Of a DNA stretch of 64,000 nt, positions 57,752-64,000 are shown one piece after another. Made by a program: the position numbers and the translations under genes. The stretch's first letter is position 1. Each line of letters starts with the position of its first letter. The stretch comes from Microbacterium sp. No. 7 (GTDB lineage: Bacteria > Actinomycetota > Actinomycetes > Actinomycetales > Microbacteriaceae): positions 1,426,001 to 1,490,000 of the forward strand of contig NZ_CP012697.1 of the NCBI RefSeq assembly GCF_001314225.1, in the 5' to 3' direction. The notes under the pieces are model-generated. The model saw nothing but the letters and a program-made list of their open reading frames with translations, searched no databases and was not told the origin of the DNA.

Positions 57752-58951
57752 ATGAGCATCATCGCGGTTCCGCGTGTCGCCGTCATCGTCGTCGCGGCGG
57801 GTTCGGGACAGCGCCTGGGCGCCGGCGTGCCGAAGGCCTTCGTCGGGATCGACCGGCACACCGTGCTGCGGCACGCGCTGCGCGGCGTGTTCGCCGCCGC
57901 GCCCGCGCAGGTGGTCGTCGTCGCCCCCGAGGACCGGCAGGGCGACGCGCTCACCGAGGCCGCCGAGGCCGCGGGCGATCGGGGCGACCTCCTGCGCGTC
58001 GTCGCGGGCGGCGCCACCCGGCAGCAGTCGGTCGCGGCGGGCCTGGCCGCGCTCTGGGCCGACATCGACGTCGTGCTGGTGCACGACGCGGCGCGTGCGC
58101 TCACGCCCGCCGACGTGTTCGACCGCGTCGTGTCGGCCGTCGACGGGGGAGCGGATGCCGTGGTGCCCGTGCTGCCGGTCGTCGACACGATCAAGCGGGT
58201 CGAGGGCGCCCGGGTGGTCGAGGCCGTCGATCGCAGCGCGCTCACGGCCGCGCAGACCCCGCAGGGGTTCCGCCGCGACGTCATCGCGGCCGCCTACGCG
58301 ACCGCGCCCGCGGAGTTCACCGACGACGCGGCCCTCGTGCAGGCCGCGGGACGCGTCGTGCGCACCGTCGCGGGCGATGAGCGGGCGTTCAAGATCACGA
58401 CGCCGGGCGACCTCGAGCGGGTACGCGCGCTCGTGACGCCGCTCGCGCCCGTCACGCTCGCGCCCGTCGTCGCCGCGCCGCGCGTGGGCGTCGGCACCGA
58501 CGTGCACGCCTTCGGCGGCGACGGCGCGCTGTGGCTCGCGGGCGTGGAGTGGCCGGGCGAGCGTGCGCTCTCGGGCCATTCCGACGGCGACGCCGTCGCG
58601 CACGCGATCGTCGACGCCGTGCTCGCGGCCGCGGGCCTCGGCGACATCGGCACGCACTTCGGCACCGACCGCCCCGAGTACGCCGGCGCGCACGCCGCCG
58701 CGTTCCTCGCCCGGGTGCGGATGCTCGTCGCGGAGGCCGGCTTCGTGGTCGGCAACGTGTCGGTGCAGGTGCAGGCGAACCGGCCGCGGCTGGCGGGCCG
58801 GCGCGACGAGTGCGAGCGCGTGCTGTCGGCGGCGCTCGGCGCGCCGGTGTCGGTGTCGGCGACGACGACCGACGGCCTCGGGTTCACGGGCGCCGGCGAC
58901 GGCGTCGCCGCGTTCGCGGTCGCCGTCGTCGTGCCCGCCCCCGCGCCCTAG
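57752..58951 (+). CDS. ispDF: Bifunctional IspD/IspF (MEP pathway)
   Basis: 399 residues in two fused enzymes. Residues 1-230 are 2-C-methyl-D-erythritol 4-phosphate cytidylyltransferase ([43 protein letters not shown]). The rest is 2,4-cyclodiphosphate synthase ([61 protein letters not shown]). The two steps convert MEP to MEcPP for isoprenoids. The fusion is known in several actinobacteria. It stands behind carD and is followed by a repeat cluster. Confidence 0.95.
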   Translation: MSIIAVPRVAVIVVAAGSGQRLGAGVPKAFVGIDRHTVLRHALRGVFAAAPAQVVVVAPEDRQGDALTEAAEAAGDRGDLLRVVAGGATRQQSVAAGLAALWADIDVVLVHDAARALTPADVFDRVVSAVDGGADAVVPVLPVVDTIKRVEGARVVEAVDRSALTAAQTPQGFRRDVIAAAYATAPAEFTDDAALVQAAGRVVRTVAGDERAFKITTPGDLERVRALVTPLAPVTLAPVVAAPRVGVGTDVHAFGGDGALWLAGVEWPGERALSGHSDGDAVAHAIVDAVLAAAGLGDIGTHFGTDRPEYAGAHAAAFLARVRMLVAEAGFVVGNVSVQVQANRPRLAGRRDECERVLSAALGAPVSVSATTTDGLGFTGAGDGVAAFAVAVVVPAPAP

Positions 58952-58991
58952 CGCCCGCCGCGCCGTAGCGCCCGTCCCATCCGTCCCGTCC

Positions 58992-59112
58992 CGAGGGTGC
59001 CAGTTGTTCTCGCGAGGGTGCCAGTTGTTTCCGCGAGGGTGCTTCCGCGCCCGGGGTGAAAGCACCCTCGTGCTGACAACCAGCACCCTCGGCTAGATAA
59101 CTGGCACCCTCG
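58992..59112. repeat. Cluster of CGAGGGTGC repeats with inverted copies
   Basis: Three direct units of CGAGGGTGC start at 58992, 59013 and 59034; the first two continue CAGTTGTT. Three inverted GCACCCTCG units follow, starting at 59062, 59082 and 59104. The two blocks can fold into a long stem. It fills the gap between ispDF and the convergent EamA gene, so it may act as a terminator, but it looks like a dispersed intergenic repeat family. A G-rich/T7 stretch (59117-59160) follows. Confidence 0.8.
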
Positions 59113-59167
59113 CGGGGATCAGGGGGAGGGGAGAGGGGGAGGGGGCGCCTTTTTTTGGGGGCGGGGC

Positions 59168-60106
59168 TCAGCCCTCGATCGCGAAGGGCTCGGGGTCGCG
59201 GGCGCGACGGGAGCCGGCGGCGAGCAGGGCGAGGCCGGCCACCAGCACGACGAGGCCGGCGATCGCGAGCGGCGCGAGCTGTTCGCCGAGCACGACGATC
59301 CCCAGCACCGCGGCCGTCACGGGCTCGGCGAGCGTGAGCGTCGCCGCCGTCGCGGCCGTGAGGCCCACGAGCCCCCACGTGAACAGCAGATAGGCGACCG
59401 TGACCGTGGCCAGGCCGAGCCAGAGGGCCAGGGCGACGCCGCGGTCGGCGCCGATCCACGAGAGATCGACGAACGGCAGCGCGACGAGCGCGATCGCGGC
59501 CGAGACCGCGCCCATCGCCCCGACCACCGTGAACGAGTCCCAGCCGGCCTCGAGCAGGCGGCGCTGCGCCACGGCGAGCACCGCGAACGACGCGCCCGCG
59601 CCGATCGAGGCCGCGATGCCCAGCGGGTCGGTGGCGCCCGCGCTGAACGAGCCGGCGGCGCCCGCCTGCCCGCCGAAGCCGAGCAGCGCCACGCCGACCG
59701 TCGCGAGCGCCGTCGCGACGAGCCACACCGGCGAGGGACGGCGGCGGGTGAGCACGCCCTCGAGGACGCCCGCGATGACGGGCGCCGAGCCGATGCCGAC
59801 GACCGTCGACACGGCGACGCCGTTGCGCTCCGTGCCGATGAAGAAGAGCGGCTGGTACAGCGCGAAGGCGACGCCGGTCGTGACCATGAGGGCGCCCGCG
59901 CGGCCCGACCAGACCGGGCCGGGACCCGTGCGCCGGCGCGCGTGACGGCGCGCCAGCACGGCCGCCGCCACGGCGAGGGCCGAGCAGCCGATCGCGAGCC
60001 GCACGACCCCGATCGACAGCGGCGAGGCGTCGGGCCCGAGCGCCTGGCTGGTTCCCGTCGTGCCGAACAGCACCGCGGCGGTGAGCACGGCGAGGGCGGG
60101 GAGCAC
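59168..60106 (-). CDS. EamA/DMT-family transporter
   Basis: 312 residues with ten hydrophobic helices in two EamA halves (LAVLTAAVLFGTTGTSQALG, GALMVTTGVAFALYQPLFFIGTERNGVA, LATVTVAYLLFTWGLVGLTAATAATLTLAEPVTAAVLGIVVLGEQL). The paired helices with the TLAEPVTAA motif mark drug/metabolite transporters of the RhaT/EamA type, which usually export small metabolites. GTG start at 60106; divergent from cysS with a 34-nt gap. Confidence 0.85.
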   Translation of the reverse strand: MLPALAVLTAAVLFGTTGTSQALGPDASPLSIGVVRLAIGCSALAVAAAVLARRHARRRTGPGPVWSGRAGALMVTTGVAFALYQPLFFIGTERNGVAVSTVVGIGSAPVIAGVLEGVLTRRRPSPVWLVATALATVGVALLGFGGQAGAAGSFSAGATDPLGIAASIGAGASFAVLAVAQRRLLEAGWDSFTVVGAMGAVSAAIALVALPFVDLSWIGADRGVALALWLGLATVTVAYLLFTWGLVGLTAATAATLTLAEPVTAAVLGIVVLGEQLAPLAIAGLVVLVAGLALLAAGSRRARDPEPFAIEG

Positions 60107-60140
60107 ACTGGTACCGTACCGCCGCGAGTAGGCTGGTGCG

Positions 60141-61538
60141 GTGAAGATCCGGCTCTACGACACCAAGGCGCAGGCACTGCGTGACTTCGTGCCCCTCGAC
60201 CCGGAGAACGTCACGATCTACGTCTGCGGCCCGACCGTGCAGTCGGGGCCGCACATCGGACATCTGCGCGGCGCGCTGTCGTTCGACCTCCTGCACCGCT
60301 GGCTCGCGCGCCGCTTCGGACGCGTCACCCTCGTGCGCAACGTGACGGACATCGACGACAAGGTGCTGCAGAACGCGACCGACGCCGAGCCGTGGTGGGC
60401 GCTCGCGTACCGCATGGAGCTGGAGTTCACGGCGGCGTATTCCGCGATCGGCATCCTGCCGCCCGCCTACGAGCCGCGGGCGACGGCATCCGTGCCGCAG
60501 ATGCAGGAGCTCATCGCGCGGCTCATCGACGCCGGCCACGCCTACGCCGTCGAGGGGAGCGTCTACTTCGACGTGCGGTCGTGGCCCGAGTACGGCGCGC
60601 TGACGAACCAGCGACCGGATGCCATGGAGCCCTCCGGCGACGCCGAGCCCGGCAAGCGCGATCCCCGCGACTTCGCCCTGTGGAAGGCGGCCAAGGCGGG
60701 CGAGCCCGCGTCGGCCACGTGGGAGTCGCCGTGGGGCCCCGGCCGGCCCGGCTGGCACATCGAGTGCTCCGCGATGTCGCGCCGCTACCTCGGCCCCGAG
60801 TTCGACATCCACGGCGGCGGGCTCGACCTGCGCTTTCCGCACCACGAGAACGAGCTCGCGCAGTCGGCCGCGGCGGGCGACGGCTTCGCCCGGTACTGGG
60901 TGCACAACGGCCTCGTGACGGTCGGCGATCAGAAGATGTCGAAGTCGCTCGGCAACTTCCTGCTCGCGGCCGATCTCCTCGCCGAGCGCGCGCCGCTCGT
61001 CGTGCGCTATGCGCTCGCCGCCGCGCACTACCGGTCGAGCCTCGACGTGTCGGCGTCGTCGTTCGACGAGGCCGAGGCGGCGCTCGAGCGCATCGCGACG
61101 TTCATCGCGCGCGTTCGGCGGACCCTGCCCGGCGCGCCGGACGAGACGCGCATCGGGATCCTGCCGGAGGCGTTCGAGGCCGCGATGGACGACGACCTCG
61201 GCGTTCCGCAGGCCCTCGCGGTCATGCATGAGACGGTGCGTCGCGGCAACGCCGCGATCGACGCGGGCCGCACCGCGGACGCCTGGACCGCGTTCACGGA
61301 GGTCGACGCGATGATCCGCGCACTGGGGTTCGACGAACTCGCCGGCAGCGGAGGGATCGCCGGGGCGGCGGATGCCGCGCTCGACGCCCTCGTGCAGACG
61401 ATGATCGCCCAGCGCGCCGAGGCGCGCGCGAACAAGGACTGGGCGGCCGCCGACCGCATCCGCGACGCGATCGCGGCGGCCGGCATCGTCCTCGAAGACG
61501 GTCCCGACGGGACGCATTGGAGTATCAACGATGGCTAG
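60141..61538 (+). CDS. cysS: Cysteinyl-tRNA synthetase
   Basis: 465 residues, typical length. The zinc-ligand [19 protein letters not shown] contains the HIGH motif; [30 protein letters not shown] supply the rest of the zinc site and KMSKSLGN is the second signature. GTG start at 60141. It charges tRNA-Cys. The stop overlaps the start of the rRNA methyltransferase gene by 8 nt, the usual actinobacterial cysS-rlmB order. Confidence 0.97.
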   Translation: MKIRLYDTKAQALRDFVPLDPENVTIYVCGPTVQSGPHIGHLRGALSFDLLHRWLARRFGRVTLVRNVTDIDDKVLQNATDAEPWWALAYRMELEFTAAYSAIGILPPAYEPRATASVPQMQELIARLIDAGHAYAVEGSVYFDVRSWPEYGALTNQRPDAMEPSGDAEPGKRDPRDFALWKAAKAGEPASATWESPWGPGRPGWHIECSAMSRRYLGPEFDIHGGGLDLRFPHHENELAQSAAAGDGFARYWVHNGLVTVGDQKMSKSLGNFLLAADLLAERAPLVVRYALAAAHYRSSLDVSASSFDEAEAALERIATFIARVRRTLPGAPDETRIGILPEAFEAAMDDDLGVPQALAVMHETVRRGNAAIDAGRTADAWTAFTEVDAMIRALGFDELAGSGGIAGAADAALDALVQTMIAQRAEARANKDWAAADRIRDAIAAAGIVLEDGPDGTHWSINDG

Positions 61539-62535
61539 ACCAGGACGCCCGGGCGCGAGCAAGGGCAAGGGGAAGAAGGGCCCTCAGAAGGGCACGGGCG
61601 GCCACGGCCGCAAGTCGCTCGAGGGCAAGGGCCCGACGCCCAAGGCCGAGGACCGCAGCTGGCACGTCGCCGGCAAGCGCAAGGCGGCGCAGGAGCGCTA
61701 TGCCGCAGCGGGCGGCAAGGGCCGGCCCGGCCCGCGGCCCGCGGGCTCGAACCCGAACCGCCTGCAGCGCGCGAAGGGCTCCGACGACACCGAGACGGTC
61801 ACGGGCCGCAACAGCGTGCTCGAGGCGCTGCGCACGAGGATCCCGGCGACCGCGCTCTACATCGCGCAGCGCGTCGAGATGGACGACCGGGTCAAGGAGA
61901 TGCTGTCGATCGCGACGCACCGCGAGATCCCCGTGCTCGAGGTCACCCGCCCCGAGCTCGACCGCATGGCGGGCATCGATGGCGTGCACCAGGGCGTCGC
62001 GCTCAAGGTGCCGCCGTATCAGTACGCGCACCCGCAGGACCTGCTCGAGGAGGTGACCGAGCGCGGCGCGCTCCCGCTGCTCGTCGCCCTCGACGGCGTC
62101 ACCGACCCGCGCAACCTCGGCGCCATCATCCGCTCCACGGCCGCGTTCGGCGGCCAGGGCGTCATCCTCCCGCAGCGCCGCTCGGCGAGCGTGAACTCGG
62201 CCGCGTGGAAGACGAGCGCGGGAGCCGCGGCGCGCATTCCCGTGGCGATCGCCGCGAACCTCACGACGACGCTCAAGGAGTTCAAGAAGCAGGGCGTGTT
62301 CGTGCTGGGGCTCGACGGCGACGGCGACGTGTCGCTGCCCGCTCTGGAGCTGGCCGATCGCCCCGTCGTGATCGTCGTCGGCTCGGAGGGCAAGGGGCTC
62401 TCGCGACTGGTCACCGAGACGTGCGACCAGATCGTGTCGATCCCGATCTCGGCGGCGACCGAGTCGCTGAACGCGGGCATCGCGGCATCCGTCGCGCTCT
62501 ACCAGGTCGCCACGCTGCGCGGCCCGCAGGACTGA
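61531..62535 (+). CDS. rlmB: 23S rRNA (guanosine-2'-O-)-methyltransferase RlmB
   Basis: 334 residues. A Gly/Lys-rich N-terminal extension is followed by the substrate-binding domain ([24 protein letters not shown]) and the SPOUT knot ([73 protein letters not shown]). It methylates a 23S rRNA guanosine with SAM. ATG at 61531 overlaps cysS by 8 nt. Confidence 0.93.
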   Translation: MARPGRPGASKGKGKKGPQKGTGGHGRKSLEGKGPTPKAEDRSWHVAGKRKAAQERYAAAGGKGRPGPRPAGSNPNRLQRAKGSDDTETVTGRNSVLEALRTRIPATALYIAQRVEMDDRVKEMLSIATHREIPVLEVTRPELDRMAGIDGVHQGVALKVPPYQYAHPQDLLEEVTERGALPLLVALDGVTDPRNLGAIIRSTAAFGGQGVILPQRRSASVNSAAWKTSAGAAARIPVAIAANLTTTLKEFKKQGVFVLGLDGDGDVSLPALELADRPVVIVVGSEGKGLSRLVTETCDQIVSIPISAATESLNAGIAASVALYQVATLRGPQD

Positions 62536-62560
62536 CCGACACGATCGAGAGGAAATCGAC

Positions 62561-63202
62561 ATGGCACGCATCGCAGTTCTGGGCGGCACCGGCTACGCCG
62601 GCAGCCACATCGTCGCCGAGGCCGTGCGCCGCGGCCATACGGTCGTCTCGGTCGCGCGGTCGCTCCCGGCCGAGCGCGTCGAGGGCGCGACGTACGTCGA
62701 GGGCACCCTGCTCGACGTGCCGGGCCTGGCCGCCGAGCTCGAGGGCGTCGACGTTCTCGTGTCGGCGATCGCGCCGCGCGGAGACATGCTGGGCTTCGTG
62801 CGCCCGGGCGTGCAGGCACTGCTCTCGGTGCTGCCCGACGACGTGCGCGTGGGCGTCATCGGCGGCGCCGGCGGCAGCCTCGCGGCCCCCGGCGGCCCGC
62901 GCCTGCTCGACACGCCCGAGTTCACCGAGGAGTACAAGCCCGAGGCGCAGGAGGCCTACGGCATCCTCGAGGACCTGCGCGCCTCGGCGAGCCCGCGTGA
63001 CTGGTTCTACGTGCACCCCGCGGGCGGCTTCGGCGCCTGGAACCCGGGCGAGCGCACGGGCTCCTACCGCGACGGCGGCGACGTGCTCGTGGTCGACGAG
63101 GCGGGGGAGTCGTTCATCTCCGGGGCCGACCTCGCGGTCGCCGTGCTCGACGAGATCGAGACGCCCCGGCACCACCGCGAGCGGTTCACCGTCGGGTACT
63201 GA
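62561..63202 (+). CDS. NAD(P)H-binding atypical SDR
   Basis: 213 residues. The N-terminal IAVLGGTGYAGSHIVAEAVRRGHTV is a Rossmann glycine loop, followed by VDVLVSAIAPRGD and VGVIGGAGGSL, as in NmrA-like or atypical short-chain proteins lacking the Tyr-x3-Lys pair. A redox sensor or reductase role is possible. GAGAGGAA precedes the ATG. It converges with the DUF4032 gene. Confidence 0.8.
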   Translation: MARIAVLGGTGYAGSHIVAEAVRRGHTVVSVARSLPAERVEGATYVEGTLLDVPGLAAELEGVDVLVSAIAPRGDMLGFVRPGVQALLSVLPDDVRVGVIGGAGGSLAAPGGPRLLDTPEFTEEYKPEAQEAYGILEDLRASASPRDWFYVHPAGGFGAWNPGERTGSYRDGGDVLVVDEAGESFISGADLAVAVLDEIETPRHHRERFTVGY

Positions 63203-63220
63203 CCCGGATCGGTATCCCGA

Positions 63221-64000
63221 TCACACCAGATCGCGCCAGTCGATGCTCCCGGTGTCGGGCTCGACGTCGGCGTCGGCGATGTCGGACAGCGTCAGCGAGG
63301 TCGTCTCGGTCGGCGGGCCCATCACGGTCGCCTCGTCGCGGCGATGCCGCAGCACCGTGTCGACGTACGACGAGAGCGCCTCGGCGAGCGAGACCGACCG
63401 GTTCAGCTCCTGAGACATGTACCAGCGGTGCTCGAGGGCCTGGTGATACACCTCCGCGGGCTCCAGCTTCGCCCGCAGGTCGAACGGGATCGCCTTGACG
63501 ACCGGCTCGAACACGCGCGTGAGCCACTCGTGCGCCACCATCTCCTCGTCGGAGCCGAGTCGTGAGACGCGCGCGCGGAACTCGTCCATGTCGTTGAGCA
63601 GCCGGCGTGCCTGGTTCTCCTCGACGTCGAGTCCCGTCAGTCGCAGGAGGCGCCGCTGGTGGTGGCCCGCGTCGACGACCTTCGGCTGGATCGACACGGT
63701 CGCGCCGTCGGAGGTCGTCTCGATCGACATCTCGTCGATGTCGAAGCCGAGATCGTTGAGCTGCCGCACGCGCTCTGTGATGCGCCACGTGTCGCGCGCG
63801 TCGAAGGTCTCCAGGTCGGTGAGCGCGCCCCACAGCGAGTGGTAGGAGCTCACCAGGCCGTCGGCGATCGCGATCGCGTCGATGCCGCCCTCCAGGCGCC
63901 CGCCCGCCTCCAGGTCCATGATCTCGCCGGCGATATTGGTGCGGGCCACGTCGAGATCGTGCTCGCGCTGGCCGGCCGTCAGGCGCGCGTCGTAGAGCTC
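63221..64000 (-). CDS. DUF4032 domain protein, 5' end beyond window
   Basis: The minus-strand frame is open to the window edge; the internal GTG that could start at 63949 is not chosen because the frame continues upstream in coding-like sequence (ELYDARLTAGQREHDL). The visible 259 residues include RQLNDLGFDIDEMSIETTSD, PKVVDAGHHQRRLLRLTGLDVEENQARRLLNDMDEF and LAEALSSYVDTVLRHRRDEATVMGPP, which I recognise as the actinobacterial DUF4032 family (a kinase-like fold in the N-terminal part, beyond the window). Function not known. Confidence 0.75.
   Translation of the reverse strand, partial: ELYDARLTAGQREHDLDVARTNIAGEIMDLEAGGRLEGGIDAIAIADGLVSSYHSLWGALTDLETFDARDTWRITERVRQLNDLGFDIDEMSIETTSDGATVSIQPKVVDAGHHQRRLLRLTGLDVEENQARRLLNDMDEFRARVSRLGSDEEMVAHEWLTRVFEPVVKAIPFDLRAKLEPAEVYHQALEHRWYMSQELNRSVSLAEALSSYVDTVLRHRRDEATVMGPPTETTSLTLSDIADADVEPDTGSIDWRDLV

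Noticed and set aside
58992..59160. CRISPR array
   Set aside because: The repeats are only 9-17 bp, spacing is irregular and half are inverted; no cas genes are present.

Overview
The window is high-GC, densely coded DNA that looks like a chromosome segment of an actinobacterium, most likely the Microbacteriaceae (Microbacterium and relatives). The support is gene content and order: pstSCAB with phoU and a SenX3/RegX3-type two-component pair, ppk next to a NUDIX/histidine-phosphatase fusion, a GlnR-type orphan regulator, gpmA, carD, a fused ispDF, cysS and rlmB, with many GTG starts and 4-nt ATGA/GTGA overlaps. Taxonomy is inferred from this pattern only.

Layout. 1-11600 (mostly minus strand) holds an MFS transporter, a CPBP-family membrane protease, and a three-gene operon of a glutamate-synthase large-subunit protein, a CysJ-like diflavin reductase and a HemS/ChuS-like protein behind a DtxR/IdeR-like iron box; a two-domain ring-cleavage-dioxygenase-like protein preceded by a 13-codon upstream ORF follows. 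11600-15170 has two small regulators divergent from a PEP/pyruvate-binding phosphotransferase-like gene, separated by a phased operator array. 15320-19380 is an accessory redox/export operon (TetR, SDR, MFS, quinone oxidoreductase) that ends in a truncated SnoaL-like gene. 19380-26700 is a mobile, partly decayed island: unknown membrane genes, a frameshifted IS30 transposase, an intact IS21 element, an unrecognised two-gene pair whose second gene is cut by that IS21, and a serine-recombinase remnant, ending next to tRNA-Lys.

26860-46640 is core genome dominated by phosphate uptake and storage (pst operon, ppk, phoU, sensor/regulator pair) with PHO-box-like direct repeats at pstS and phoU, plus pabC-like, ygfZ, nitrobindin and gpmA genes and clear hairpin terminators. 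46830-50700 carries a second tryptophanyl-tRNA synthetase gene controlled by a classical ribosome-mediated attenuator (leader peptide with three adjacent Trp codons and a 1:2/2:3/3:4 pairing set). It is packed 8 nt from an IS21-type istB, and the whole trpS-istB-istA block is flanked by near-identical inverted repeats. It therefore looks like an IS21-family transposon with a regulated trpS passenger, which I consider the most notable system here.

50790-57110 is a lipid/isoprenoid-type accessory cluster (acyl-CoA ligase, DUF3556 membrane protein, phytoene-desaturase-like oxidoreductase, PucR-type regulator). 57170-64000 returns to core genes (carD, ispDF, cysS, rlmB), with a cluster of CGAGGGTGC repeats behind ispDF and a DUF4032 gene running off the window end.
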